DNA of 64,000 nucleotides from Paenibacillus sp. NAIST15-1 (GTDB lineage: Bacteria; Bacillota; Bacilli; Paenibacillales; Paenibacillaceae). The stretch covers positions 176,179 to 240,178 of the forward strand of contig NZ_BBYF01000008.1 in the NCBI RefSeq assembly GCF_001894745.1, in the 5' to 3' direction. The translations under genes and the position numbers were made by a program. Below the pieces are notes generated by a model. That model made no database searches. It saw only the letters and a program-made list of their open reading frames with translations, and had not been told where the DNA came from. Below are positions 25,401-33,384 of the stretch, piece after piece; position 1 is the first letter of the stretch; every line of letters starts with the position of its first letter.

Positions 25401-25798
25401 ACCAGGGACCAAGTGATATGCTGCTGTCAGGCAAGCGGGTACTGCTCGTCGATGATGATGTGCGCAATGTATTTGCGCTATCAAGCGTGCTAGAGCAGTA
25501 CGATATGAATATCGTGTATGCTGAAAATGGACGCGAAGCACTTGAAGCATTGGATGGGGAAGAGAATTTCGACCTCGTTCTCATGGATATGATGATGCCG
25601 GAGATGGATGGCTATGAAGCGATGCGCCGCATTCGCGAACAGCCTCGATTCGAGAAGCTGCCGATCATAGCACTGACGGCGAAGGCGATGAAAGAAGATC
25701 GCAATAAGTGCATTGAGGCAGGAGCGTCAGACTATGTCAGCAAGCCATTTCAGACGGAACAGCTGCTTTCATTGATGCGAGTATGGTTATATAAATAA
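22412..25798 (+). CDS. rsbK: Hybrid sensor histidine kinase, RsbK-like
   Basis: An 1128-residue membrane kinase. In order: transmembrane helix (about residues 8-28), extracytoplasmic CHASE3-like helical domain, second helix (184-204), HAMP (to about 260), GAF (about 275-430), long Glu/Gln-rich coiled coil (about 440-535), HisKA with His550 in SHELRTPLNS, HATPase (GTGIGIP-type and GGAGLGLS motifs), then two receivers with Asp915 and Asp1059. This is the architecture of B. cereus RsbK, which phosphorylates the RsbY receiver. GTG start after AGGAGGAG. A CheR-type methyltransferase follows, and the coiled coil is the natural place for methyl-accepting glutamates. Confidence 0.92.
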   Translation: MKLRTKLIAGFVLFMLIISGLGWVSYDRMSSLQQDLDQIYTDSFRKVELAFLIRDDMDNIASVLVTDMLNPNVNGEELLQKGKVYRDDIVKSFRELTAQYSTAQEKKLIELAIRDWDKYDEFVNKSVELTTKNKYEEANALRNKEGLEYQRNLKNSVADLANHHEMSIDNQVLEAKKHYEQSITLTAGIMVLGLVVSCAIMLWVIPSVTRNLNTMSIMMRSLARGRLRIVRKLEPHTNDEIGEVIQVFKRMAEDLEARKKNEELYRKAQEEQAWIDGNAARVTELLNGAATLNQVGQMFISEFVPTLGGQYGALYIRNETDQPDVFELFGTYAATDDLKAERTMVVGKGLLGQCVVDEKPIIISDMKDCSIRIESGVCQSQPIELILFPIMFERRVIAVLEMASLTKMSPVQHRLLEKLAQKLGVIVHTISGRLRVEELLRESQALTEELQCQSEELMTQQEELKRSNEHLESHTEALKRSEEMLQRQQEELEHYNTELIAKTRALEEQMLATQEKNEELEGARTILERQTLQLALASKYKSEFLANMSHELRTPLNSLLVLSQLLAENKEGNLGQKQVEYARTINMSGSDLLKMIDEILDLSKIDAGKMQLNFETVYLSELASFMSDSFETIAEQKGLEFKVEIDPDLPSSLVTDGHRVKQVVRNLIGNAFKFTTKGSVTLHIAKAKPEQLPSPLQEADEPYLAIHVVDTGIGIPKDKQDLIFEAFQQLDGTTSRNYGGAGLGLSISRELARLLGGKLQLVSREKEGSTFTFFLPMKAVEPSSIPVNSTVALYEKAIAEAQAALTVEGEEGHTSEERSKLVKPHLPQVSANHEGMPLTAWEEALLKEVAVSEEVDGHKWPFGEKKLLIVEDDGPQRQSLIALIEGADVAVTAVSTGTEALKVLGEEKFDGMVLDLLLPDMTGFELMDEISHHSRIRRIPIIVYTGKLLDAKEETELKKRAQSIIIKDVKSPERLLQETMILLKRSEEVQLSDEKENQGPSDMLLSGKRVLLVDDDVRNVFALSSVLEQYDMNIVYAENGREALEALDGEENFDLVLMDMMMPEMDGYEAMRRIREQPRFEKLPIIALTAKAMKEDRNKCIEAGASDYVSKPFQTEQLLSLMRVWLYK

Positions 25799-25846
25799 CA
25801 GGTAAGCAATATGTTGACATGATGAATGAAGGAGCAAGGATAAGAT

Positions 25847-26713
25847 ATGAACGGAAACGGGCTCGGTTTACATGATGAGAGAAGAAGGCCCCAGGATTCG
25901 GACCGAGAACGCATTGAGATTGAATTGCTGTTAGAAGGGGTTTATCGAGTTTATGGTTATGATTTCCGGGACTATGCGTATCCTTCGCTCAAACGGCGCA
26001 TTTGGCATCAAGTGCATGAGGAAAAGGTAGACACGATTTCGGAGCTGCAGGGCCGAGTACTCTATAATCGGGAATGCTTGCAGCGTTTTGTCCGCAGCCT
26101 GTCGATCCCCGTTACCGAAATGTTCCGGGATCCCTCCATGTTCTTGGCATTTCGTCAACAGGTCGTCCCTATGCTGCGTACGTATCCGTATATTCGGATA
26201 TGGCATGCGGGTTGCTCGACAGGAGAGGAAGTATACTCCATGGCGATACTGCTTCATGAGGAAGGGCTGTATGAGAAGACCAGGCTGTATGCAACCGATA
26301 TGAATCCGCTATCGCTGCAAAAAGCCAAAGAAGGCGTATGCCCGATGGACAAAATGCGCACATACACCAAAAATTATTTGGAGGCGGGCGGGACAAGCTC
26401 TTTCTCCGAATATTATACGGCTTCTGGAGAGGGCGTTGTCATTCATCCTTACTTGCGTAAAAATGTAATTTTTGCAGAGCATAACCTGGCAACAGATCGA
26501 TCCTTTAATGAATTTAACGTCATCCTATGCCGCAATGTAATGATTTATTTTAATGAGCCGCTGCGCAACCGGGTTCATGATCTTTTCTATGAGAGCTTGG
26601 CGCCACTAGGTGTGCTTATTGTCGGAGGCAAGGAATCCTTGCATTTTACAGGGAGAGAATCTCAATACGAGGAGATCGATCGTAACGAGAAGATTTATCG
26701 TAAAATACGATAG
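25847..26713 (+). CDS. rsbM: CheR-type methyltransferase, RsbM-like
   Basis: A 288-residue SAM-dependent glutamate methyltransferase of the CheR family. The helical N-terminal domain is followed by a Rossmann domain with [17 protein letters not shown] (SAM binding, about residues 120-135), [15 protein letters not shown], and [16 protein letters not shown]. No chemotaxis genes are nearby. In B. cereus the CheR-like RsbM methylates RsbK and dampens sigma-B activity, and the gene order here (kinase, methyltransferase, rsbVW-sigB) supports the same. No CheB-type demethylase gene is visible in the cluster. The start is an ATG at 25847. Confidence 0.88.
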   Translation: MNGNGLGLHDERRRPQDSDRERIEIELLLEGVYRVYGYDFRDYAYPSLKRRIWHQVHEEKVDTISELQGRVLYNRECLQRFVRSLSIPVTEMFRDPSMFLAFRQQVVPMLRTYPYIRIWHAGCSTGEEVYSMAILLHEEGLYEKTRLYATDMNPLSLQKAKEGVCPMDKMRTYTKNYLEAGGTSSFSEYYTASGEGVVIHPYLRKNVIFAEHNLATDRSFNEFNVILCRNVMIYFNEPLRNRVHDLFYESLAPLGVLIVGGKESLHFTGRESQYEEIDRNEKIYRKIR

Positions 26714-26724
26714 GAGGCACAATT

Positions 26725-27933
26725 GTGAACACCTTGGAACCAATCAATATTTTGCTCGTTGACGATAGGCGCGAGAATTTACTTGCACTTGAGGCCGTGT
26801 TGTCCGAGGAAAGCTATCGCTTGGTCAAGGCTACTTCAGGCGAGGAAGCTTTGCGCCACTTGATGAAAGAGGAATTCGCCGTTATTGTGCTGGATGTTCA
26901 AATGCCAGGCATGGATGGGATCGAGACGGCCAAATGGATTAAGGCTCGCGAGAAGACGAAGAATATTCCGATAATATTCGTATCCGCGAACTATAAGGAA
27001 ACCGAGCATTTATTTGCTGGATACTCAGCGGGTGGGGTTGACTATATGGTCAAGCCATTCGTCCCCCATATTTTGAAGTCGAAGATTCATAGCTTCGTTG
27101 GTATATTCCTGGCACAGAAGCGGCTGCAGGCGCAGAAGATGCTTCTCCATCAGAAGACGAAGGAACTTGAGCGGATGAACAGTGAGCTGGCAGCTGCAAA
27201 GGAAGCAGCGGAGCGTGCGGCACTTGCTAGAACACAGTTTTTAGCAATGATGAGCCATGAGATTCGAACGCCGATGAACGGGGTGCTCGGAATGGTTGAT
27301 CTGCTGCTCGACACTGAGCTGACAAGTGAGCAATCGAACTATGCGGAGTTGATCCGCAAGAGCGCCGATACACTGATCAGGACGATTAATAATATTCTTG
27401 ATTTCACCAAGATGGAATCAGGCAAGCTGGAATTAGAAGAATTTCCGTTCGATATGAACTCGCTCATTACAGAAGTTTATGAGCTGTTCATGGTCGAGGC
27501 GAATAAGCGGGATTTGACCTTGTCGTATTCAATGGATGAGGATGTGCCATCGTTATTGTATGGAGATATGCTGCGCGTCAGGCAGATCCTTATTAATCTC
27601 GTAGGAAATGCAGTCAAATTTACGAATCGTGGGAATGTCAGCATTTATGTGTCCATTATCGAAACGAAGCGCACGGGGGAAGGCAATAAGTTCCATGTCC
27701 AGTTCGATGTACGGGATACAGGAATCGGTATTCCAGTCGATAAGATGGAAGGGCTGTTCCAGCCATTCGCACAGCTTGACTCTTCTATGAACCGCAAGTA
27801 TGGCGGAAGTGGATTGGGGCTTGCCATTTGCAAGTCGCTTGTCCAATTGATGGACGGGGATATTCGTGCCATACCGGTACCAGAAGGGGCCCTATTTACA
27901 TTTGACGTATGGTTGAAGGAATGTGGCGAGTAG
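26725..27933 (+). CDS. Receiver-histidine kinase hybrid
   Basis: A 402-residue soluble protein with an N-terminal receiver (Asp57 in [13 protein letters not shown]), a short coiled coil, HisKA (His178 in [10 protein letters not shown]) and HATPase ([23 protein letters not shown]). It has no membrane helix and no separate output domain. It starts at a GTG after TAGGAGGC, 11 nt behind the methyltransferase gene. Its place between rsbM and rsbV suggests that it feeds a second signal into the phosphorelay, perhaps phosphorylating RsbY or the RsbK receivers. That role is inference; I know of no fixed name for it. Confidence 0.9.
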   Translation: MNTLEPINILLVDDRRENLLALEAVLSEESYRLVKATSGEEALRHLMKEEFAVIVLDVQMPGMDGIETAKWIKAREKTKNIPIIFVSANYKETEHLFAGYSAGGVDYMVKPFVPHILKSKIHSFVGIFLAQKRLQAQKMLLHQKTKELERMNSELAAAKEAAERAALARTQFLAMMSHEIRTPMNGVLGMVDLLLDTELTSEQSNYAELIRKSADTLIRTINNILDFTKMESGKLELEEFPFDMNSLITEVYELFMVEANKRDLTLSYSMDEDVPSLLYGDMLRVRQILINLVGNAVKFTNRGNVSIYVSIIETKRTGEGNKFHVQFDVRDTGIGIPVDKMEGLFQPFAQLDSSMNRKYGGSGLGLAICKSLVQLMDGDIRAIPVPEGALFTFDVWLKECGE

Positions 27934-27954
27934 CCGTCGCATTCTTTTCCCATT

Positions 27955-27980
27955 GTTTCGATTTAGATGATGAAGGTTAT
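27955..27980 (+). promoter_or_regulatory. Sigma-B-type promoter before rsbV
   Basis: GTTTCG, 14-nt spacer, GGTTAT, 50 nt before the rsbV start. An autoregulatory sigma-B promoter at this position is known in B. subtilis and B. cereus. It shares the GTTTC -35 and exact spacing with the ytxG and ytxH sites here. Confidence 0.65.
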
Positions 27981-28029
27981 TTACCAATAAAGTACATTTA
28001 ACAAGTTTACCTATGTATAGGAGAGGAAC

Positions 28030-28353
28030 ATGATGAACGGAAAAAAGTTTGCAGTTAAGACGGTACAGCAAGAGGGACAAGTAATTGTCCAGACTTGTGG
28101 AGATTTGGATTTGGCAGCAGCGAAAGAGTTTCGTTCCACGATGGAACCGATTGTGAACGATGCGAACACAGAGCTTACCTTAGATCTGAAAGAGCTGACG
28201 TATATTGATAGCACAGGGATTGGAATCTTGATCTCGATATTGAAGATGCGTCATGAGCAGAAGTCAGCTTTCCGTATTGTAAATGTACCGACACATGTCC
28301 AAAAACTATTTGATATGACAGGTATTTCGAAATTTCTGACCCCACAAGCCTAA
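28030..28353 (+). CDS. rsbV: Anti-anti-sigma factor RsbV
   Basis: A 107-residue STAS-domain protein. The phosphorylatable serine is Ser61 in YIDSTGIGIL. Unphosphorylated RsbV binds RsbW and releases sigma-B; RsbW phosphorylates it, and the RsbY phosphatase reactivates it. ATG 28030 (or the adjacent 28033) follows a GGAGAGG site. It heads the rsbV-rsbW-sigB unit behind a sigma-B-type promoter. Confidence 0.95.
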   Translation: MMNGKKFAVKTVQQEGQVIVQTCGDLDLAAAKEFRSTMEPIVNDANTELTLDLKELTYIDSTGIGILISILKMRHEQKSAFRIVNVPTHVQKLFDMTGISKFLTPQA

Positions 28354-28386
28354 CAAATGAACGATGAAAGGGACTGAATCAGAATT

Positions 28387-28845
28387 ATGGAACACGCAAG
28401 AGAATGGAAGCGCGTTAAGTTATCATTGCCAGCACAAGCCGAATATGTGGAGTTGGCACGGTTGACTTTGTATGGCATCGCAAGCCGTATCGGATTCTCC
28501 TATGAGGATATAGAAGATATGAAGGTAGCGATTTCGGAAGCTTGCAATAATGCAGTGCTATATGCGTATGATTCGCAGGGTGGAGTCGTTGAAGTACTGT
28601 TTGAGGTTGCTGAGGATGAGATTGGGATCATCGTACAGGATGAGGGAGCGAGCTTTGATGCAGCAAGCAAGACCAGTGGGGTGGAAGGCTTGCATGACAA
28701 GCAGCTTGAAGATATTCAGGCCGGTGGTCTTGGATTTTATTTAATGCAGGCGTTGATGGATGAGGTTGAAGTGATGAGCGTCGATGGTCACGGCACCGTT
28801 GTGAAGATGAAGAAGCGCCTGCAGCGAAGCGGGGAACTTCTATGA
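28387..28845 (+). CDS. rsbW: Anti-sigma factor / serine kinase RsbW
   Basis: A 152-residue GHKL-type kinase. The N-box EACNNAVLYAY (about residues 55-65), the DEGASFD segment and the GGLGFYLMQALMD lid/G2 region match RsbW. It binds and blocks sigma-B and phosphorylates RsbV on serine. Its stop overlaps the sigB start by ATGA, so the antagonist and the sigma factor are translationally coupled. Confidence 0.95.
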   Translation: MEHAREWKRVKLSLPAQAEYVELARLTLYGIASRIGFSYEDIEDMKVAISEACNNAVLYAYDSQGGVVEVLFEVAEDEIGIIVQDEGASFDAASKTSGVEGLHDKQLEDIQAGGLGFYLMQALMDEVEVMSVDGHGTVVKMKKRLQRSGELL

Positions 28846-29612
28846 GTGCTGTCCCTCAACAACATTCATCCGAGGAAGCAACACGGCTCATACATGAATA
28901 TCAAGCTACAAATGATAATGAGATTGCAACGATCCTCATTCAGAGATACGATCCCATGGTCAAGATGGCCGCAGGCAAGATTTCACGCAACCGTCCGGAC
29001 TTGTATGAAGATTTGATGCAGGTCGGCAATATGGCATTGATTCGCTTATTGAAGCAATTCGATAGTTCGTTAGGTGTTCCGTTCGAAGCTTATGCGATGA
29101 AAAGTATGATTGGGCATATGAAGAACTTCTTGCGGGACAAGTCATGGTATATACAAGTTCCACGCCGGATTAAGGAAAAAGGTGCGCTCGTACAGCAGAC
29201 CATTGATGAGCTGACAATGAAGCTTGAGCGGTCGCCTAATGTAAATGAGATTGCGGAGAAGTTGGAATTGTCCGTCGAAGAAACTGTCGAAGTTCTAGCC
29301 GGTCGAGAGTGCTATCATTACGTCTCCTTAGATACCCCATTATCGCAGGATGAGAGTGCTGCGACATTGGGAGAGCTGATTCGCTCTGAAGCCGACGATT
29401 ATGAATCGGTGGAACGCAAGATGGATCTGATGGAGGCTATGAAGGAACTCAAGCCGGAAGAACAAAATGTATTGGCACTTATATTTAATGAAGGATTATC
29501 ACAGCGCTCGGCTGCGGATCGTCTCGGCATTTCCCAAATGAGCGTATCGCGCATCCAGCGGCGTGCAACGGAGAAACTTAAGAATATATTGACATCGAAT
29601 AATTCTTCGTAG
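28842..29612 (+). CDS. sigB: General stress sigma factor SigB
   Basis: A 256-residue group 3 sigma factor. Region 2 includes DLYEDLMQVGNMALIRLLKQF and YAMKSMIGHMKNFLRDKSW. Region 3 starts with VPRRIKEKGALV. Region 4 ends with NEGLSQRSAADRLGISQMSV. This is the SigB type within the SigB/F/G family, and the partner genes rsbV and rsbW confirm SigB rather than the sporulation factor SigF. A terminator follows immediately. Three promoters of its predicted specificity lie in this window. Confidence 0.95.
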   Translation: MSAVPQQHSSEEATRLIHEYQATNDNEIATILIQRYDPMVKMAAGKISRNRPDLYEDLMQVGNMALIRLLKQFDSSLGVPFEAYAMKSMIGHMKNFLRDKSWYIQVPRRIKEKGALVQQTIDELTMKLERSPNVNEIAEKLELSVEETVEVLAGRECYHYVSLDTPLSQDESAATLGELIRSEADDYESVERKMDLMEAMKELKPEEQNVLALIFNEGLSQRSAADRLGISQMSVSRIQRRATEKLKNILTSNNSS

Positions 29613-29614
29613 AA

Positions 29615-29656
29615 AAAATGAAGATGCTTGTCTGTATAGACAGCATCTTCATTTTG
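29615..29656 (+). terminator. Intrinsic terminator after sigB
   Basis: AAAATGAAGATGCT and AGCATCTTCATTTT, 14-bp arms, with an inner GTCT/AGAC stem. It closes the rsb-sigB unit three nt after the stop. Confidence 0.88.
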
Positions 29657-29709
29657 TGTCTGCTATGATGGTATAGATGCAATTCTCATGAAAGATTAGA
29701 TACCGTTCA

Positions 29710-30093
29710 CTATTCCTTCTTCAACTCGTCCGCAATTTCCTCTGCTACGTCTGCAGATGCTTCCTTCAACTGATTTGCAGTGTTGGCTGTTGCTTCCTTT
29801 ACGGTTGCAGCGAACTCCTTGGATGCTTCTTTCACGCTGCTAACGACTGCACCCGCTTTTGATCCAACCGTTTTTACGGTTTCAGCTGTGCGGGATCCAA
29901 GATCTGTCGCCATTTCTTTTGTTTTGCCGCCTACTTGCTGTGCCTTATCGCTTATATCTGAGCGCAGCTCGCGTCCGGATTTCGGCGCAAGCAGCAGAGC
30001 TGCAGCCGCTCCTATCGCGCCCCCAATGAGAAGTCCCTTTACAAATGTGTTGCAATCCATTTTTGCGTTATTGCATTCTGTGTTTTGACTCAT
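29710..30093 (-). CDS. ytxH: YtxH-like general stress protein
   Basis: A 127-residue YtxH-family protein. A short N-terminal segment with two cysteines precedes a glycine/alanine-rich helix (LLIGGAIGAAAALLLAPKSG, about residues 20-40), the family hallmark with the APKSG motif. An alanine-rich amphipathic repeat region follows (K-E-A/T-V/A heptads), resembling LEA-type stress proteins. B. subtilis YtxH is sigma-B controlled. Here a GTTTCA-N14-GTGTAA promoter lies about 50 nt upstream. The gene converges on sigB. Confidence 0.88.
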   Translation of the reverse strand: MSQNTECNNAKMDCNTFVKGLLIGGAIGAAAALLLAPKSGRELRSDISDKAQQVGGKTKEMATDLGSRTAETVKTVGSKAGAVVSSVKEASKEFAATVKEATANTANQLKEASADVAEEIADELKKE

Positions 30094-30137
30094 ACTAACC
30101 TCTCCTTTTGTGTGTAGTCGAAAGTCTTACTAGAGGA

Positions 30138-30163
30138 TTACACAATTTTAGGAGGTTTGAAAC
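30138..30163 (-). promoter_or_regulatory. Sigma-B-type promoter before ytxH-like gene
   Basis: On the minus strand GTTTCA (30163-30158), 14-nt spacer, GTGTAA (30143-30138). The -10 differs from GGGTAT at two positions, but -35 and spacing equal those of the ytxG promoter. Confidence 0.5.
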
Positions 30164-30184
30164 AGAGGCACCCATTATCTGTAC

Positions 30185-30886
30185 CTATCGAGCGCTTCTC
30201 TTGCGGTCTCTCAGCCACTGCATCGCCATAATGGTAAACAGAAGCCAGATTGCACCTGCCGTGTATCCGCCCAGCACATCGGTTACGTAATGAACACCCA
30301 AATAAATGCGGCTAAGCCCGATGCATACAATAAGTAATACCGTAAGCACAAGCACATATCCGGCAGGCTTGCCCTGTTCTTTTAAGTGAACCCATATTAA
30401 ATATCCAATCATGCCGAAGAAGGCAGTACTAACCATGGAGTGACCGCTTGGAAAGCTGTAGCCATTTTCAACGACCCAGTGTTCCCAGTCTGGTCTTGCC
30501 CGCTGGAAGCAGATCTTCAGGCCTTCATTGACCAAGGCGCCTCCCAGCGAGACAGTCAGAAGGCTTATGGCGTCCCATCTGCGCTTGTACACGAAGGCAA
30601 GGAGTACAATAAGTATGCCAGCCAATGGTACAACGACACGGCTAGATCCGATATGGGTGATCCATGTGACGACAGTTGTTAAGGTAGGGGAGGCTGCTTG
30701 GCGTACCGTATCCGTTACGTAGCGATCGAAGTCAGTCGTTTGATTCAGAAGAACACTTCTAGTGATAAAAAAGAAAACGATAGCCAAGATAAGTGTCGCG
30801 GCAGCTCCCCCTAGAAGATTTAGTGCGAACTTGCGTTTTGCTTCTGGCGTAACGCCCCGATATTGTTGTTTCACAGTTGTCAACAC
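30185..30886 (-). CDS. PAP2 family phosphatase
   Basis: A 233-residue integral membrane phosphatase with about six helices. The three catalytic boxes are KICFQRARP, SFPSGHS and SRIYLGVHYVTD. Family members remove phosphate from undecaprenyl pyrophosphate, phosphatidylglycerol phosphate or other lipid phosphates at the outer face of the membrane; the exact substrate is open. The start is GTG 30886 or TTG 30883 after AAAGGAGAA. No partner gene is obvious. Confidence 0.9.
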   Translation of the reverse strand: MLTTVKQQYRGVTPEAKRKFALNLLGGAAATLILAIVFFFITRSVLLNQTTDFDRYVTDTVRQAASPTLTTVVTWITHIGSSRVVVPLAGILIVLLAFVYKRRWDAISLLTVSLGGALVNEGLKICFQRARPDWEHWVVENGYSFPSGHSMVSTAFFGMIGYLIWVHLKEQGKPAGYVLVLTVLLIVCIGLSRIYLGVHYVTDVLGGYTAGAIWLLFTIMAMQWLRDRKRSAR

Positions 30887-31029
30887 TTCTCCTTTAGGTG
30901 TATGTTTACATTACAAGATGTCCGCTGATGCTTCTTAAAGCACGAATTATGGACAAAAGGTAAATATGTAATATCAATAACATATTTCCATGCTTTGTTG
31001 CAACTGGAAGAAATGAAAGGAAGACGAAC

Positions 31030-32037
31030 ATGAATGAACGTCTAGTGGAGGAAACACGTAATGGCTGGCTGGAGTGCGAGCATCGTGGTGCAATCTGTGG
31101 TGTCGATCGCCATCTGCAGCCTCAATATGCGCTCGGAGATATATATACACCGATGTTCCTGCGTTCGGCAGGCAAGCCACTGCAGGCGATCCCTGTTGTT
31201 CGCAGTGGGACACTTGAGCATTATGGGCTGCAAACTCGAGATTTAGCGTTGATGACAGCGTCTCATCGAGGAGAATCCATTCATATTGATACGATGGAAC
31301 ACATTATGCAGTGTGCGGGACTTGAAGAGAATCATTTGATTTGCTCGCCCTCTTTTCCATTGAACGAAGAAGTGAAAGAGCAGTATTTGCGCGATGGAGG
31401 AGAACGCCGGAGAGCGTATCATAATTGTGCTGGCAAGCATTTCGGCGTCCTTGCATGGAGCCATATGATGGGCTGGGATCTGGCGACTTATACGGAACCT
31501 GAACATCCCGCACAGCAAGAGATTACACGTACAATCGGCGAGATGGCAGGTGTTGATCCAGAACAGATGCATGCAGGTACAGATGGCTGTGGTTTCCCGG
31601 TGTATGCACTTCCGCTTCAAGGACTCGCAACGGCGTATGTGAAGATCGCCTGCCCAGAGCTTATTAAGGATGAACCGACTCGCCAGGCTGCAGAGCGCAT
31701 TCGCAATGCAATGCAGGAGCATCCATTATTAGTTGGCGGTACGAATCGGGTTGACTCGCTGTTGATGGAAGATAAGAACATCATAGCCAAGGGCGGCTTC
31801 AAAGGGATATTTGCCTTCGGACTTCGTCGTGAAGGTCTGGGCTTCGCCTTCAAGGTAGCGGATGGTTCAGATGAGGAATGGGCGCATATTGTTGCATCGA
31901 TTCTCGAACAGATTGCTTATGAGGAGAAGTCGACAATTGAGCGTATTCGTCGCGTGTTCCCAGGCACAATTCGGAACGACAACGGCCGTGTGGTCGGAGA
32001 ACAGAAGACGGTATTTCAGCTTCAAGCATTGAAGTGA
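31030..32037 (+). CDS. Asparaginase II family protein
   Basis: A 335-residue protein of the Rhizobium-type L-asparaginase II family, unrelated to the classical AnsA/AnsB enzymes. Recognisable segments are RSAGKPLQAIP, ASHRGE, HNCAGKH and AGTDGCGFPVYALP, which carry the catalytic Ser/Cys/Lys set of that family. It would hydrolyse asparagine to aspartate and ammonia. The ATG follows a GGAAGA-type site. The CutC gene follows 53 nt later on the same strand. Confidence 0.85.
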   Translation: MNERLVEETRNGWLECEHRGAICGVDRHLQPQYALGDIYTPMFLRSAGKPLQAIPVVRSGTLEHYGLQTRDLALMTASHRGESIHIDTMEHIMQCAGLEENHLICSPSFPLNEEVKEQYLRDGGERRRAYHNCAGKHFGVLAWSHMMGWDLATYTEPEHPAQQEITRTIGEMAGVDPEQMHAGTDGCGFPVYALPLQGLATAYVKIACPELIKDEPTRQAAERIRNAMQEHPLLVGGTNRVDSLLMEDKNIIAKGGFKGIFAFGLRREGLGFAFKVADGSDEEWAHIVASILEQIAYEEKSTIERIRRVFPGTIRNDNGRVVGEQKTVFQLQALK

Positions 32038-32090
32038 GCGGTATGATGCGCAATTTCGTTGTAGTATGACATCATAGAAGAGGTGAGCTA

Positions 32091-32795
32091 ATGAATCCCA
32101 TACTCTTAGAGGTTATCGGTACGACAGTGCAAGAGGTGAAGGAAGCGGCGCTGCATGGAGCAGATCGCATTGAACTGATTACTGCATTTTCAGAAGGGGG
32201 ACTAACCCCTAGTCTCGGGCTCGTTGAAGAGGCTATAGCTTCCGTAAGTATTCCGGTTAATGTGATGGTACGGCCGCATAGCCGTTCATTCGTGTATGAT
32301 GCTGACGATCGAGCAACAATTGTGCGCGATACTCGCTTGTTACGTGAAACTGGAGCGAATGCTATTGTTTTTGGCGCGCTTACACCGGAAGGGAAGGTAG
32401 ACGTTGATCTGCTTGAGAGAGTGTTGGAGGCAGCCGGCGATTTGCCGCTGACCTTCCATCGCGCGATCGATAAGTCTGCCGATCTGCTACAAGCCTTGGA
32501 TGTTCTGCTTGCTTACCCACAGGTGACTACTGTACTGACATCGGGCGGTCAGCCAAGCGCTCTGCAAGGCCTTGCGTGTATCCAGTCCATGGTGCGGCAG
32601 GCTGCTGGCTCGAATCTGGGGATTTTAGCTGGCAGTGGACTGACCGCGGAGACAGTGGTTGATTTCACAAGGGAAGCAGGAGTGAAGCAGGTTCATTTTG
32701 GATCGAATGTACGCATAGGCGGTCATGCCCTAGCACCAATTGACCCTGAACGTCTGCGGGCTTTGCGGTCGTCGCTCAATACAATTACGGTATAA
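32091..32795 (+). CDS. cutC: CutC family protein
   Basis: A 234-residue TIM-barrel protein of the CutC family, long annotated as copper homeostasis protein. Diagnostic segments are GADRIELI near residue 24, MVRPHSRSFVY near 61, FHRAIDKS near 122, and LTSGGQPSAL near 147. A direct copper role is doubtful in many bacteria. An AGAGGTGAG ribosome site precedes the ATG. It may be co-transcribed with the asparaginase gene and ends at a strong terminator. Confidence 0.92.
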   Translation: MNPILLEVIGTTVQEVKEAALHGADRIELITAFSEGGLTPSLGLVEEAIASVSIPVNVMVRPHSRSFVYDADDRATIVRDTRLLRETGANAIVFGALTPEGKVDVDLLERVLEAAGDLPLTFHRAIDKSADLLQALDVLLAYPQVTTVLTSGGQPSALQGLACIQSMVRQAAGSNLGILAGSGLTAETVVDFTREAGVKQVHFGSNVRIGGHALAPIDPERLRALRSSLNTITV

Positions 32796-32797
32796 AT

Positions 32798-32852
32798 AAA
32801 AATAGCTCCCGAGCCGCTTTGCTTATGCACTGTGCGCTAGGAGCTATTTTTC
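32798..32852 (+). terminator. Terminator after cutC
   Basis: AAAAATAGCTCC and GGAGCTATTTTT arms flank a 30-nt loop. It can also terminate the convergent DUF1128 gene. Confidence 0.82.
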
Positions 32853-32888
32853 GTTTGGTTGCAACTGGTGATGCGATACGACAAAGTG

Positions 32889-33113
32889 TTAGGAACGGCG
32901 TAATTTGCCGAGCTCAGAGACAATCGCCTCTACTTCACTGATGCTGAAAGCAGGCTTGCTCATAATGATATCGTAAATATCCTTGATGTCGTCATATTGC
33001 TCTACGGAGAACGCAGAGGACTGCATCGCTGCTGCCGTAGCCATCTTCAATTTATCCTTGATCACATCAATCATCATTTCTACATTGGCTTGCGTTCTTT
33101 CATTGGAAACCAT
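32889..33113 (-). CDS. DUF1128 family small protein (YfkK-like)
   Basis: A 74-residue soluble helical protein with the DUF1128/YfkK pattern: an N-terminal amphipathic helix, a central YDDIKDIYDIIMSK segment and a C-terminal EVEAIVSELGKLR. Function unknown. The ATG follows an AGGAGGA site in the opposite strand. It is convergent with cutC. Confidence 0.82.
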   Translation of the reverse strand: MVSNERTQANVEMMIDVIKDKLKMATAAAMQSSAFSVEQYDDIKDIYDIIMSKPAFSISEVEAIVSELGKLRRS

Positions 33114-33275
33114 GGTTCTCCTCCTTAGACGCTATTGCGATAACGTCCTATTCAACATGTCCGTATTGTATCACGAAAGCAGTGGAAACAAAACGATATC
33201 CTCGCCTAATTCAATGTTCGTCTCCGAGGCATTTCTTATGCTTCCTTCCTTATTGTGCCTTGCTTGGCATCAGTG

Positions 33276-33345
33276 GAATTGTACAGTAGAATGTGAATCA
33301 TGAAGCAGATTGAATCATGCAGCAGAATGAATTATGAAGTAGGAT
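33276..33345. repeat. Four degenerate 17-nt tandem repeats
   Basis: Units begin at 33276, 33295, 33312 and 33329, with consensus GAATyATGAAGyAGaAT. Units two to four are directly adjacent; a 2-nt insertion follows the first. They end 39 nt before the yyaC start. Period 17 does not keep a reading frame, so they are more likely a DNA or RNA feature than coding. Confidence 0.6.
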
Positions 33346-33384
33346 TGATCAAGAAGTACAAAGAACAGAAGGAGCTCTCCGCCC

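Noticed and set aside
30887..31029. Possible sigma-B promoter before the PAP2 phosphatase gene
   Set aside because: No GTTT-type -35 with correct spacing to a GGGTAT-like -10 is present on the minus strand.
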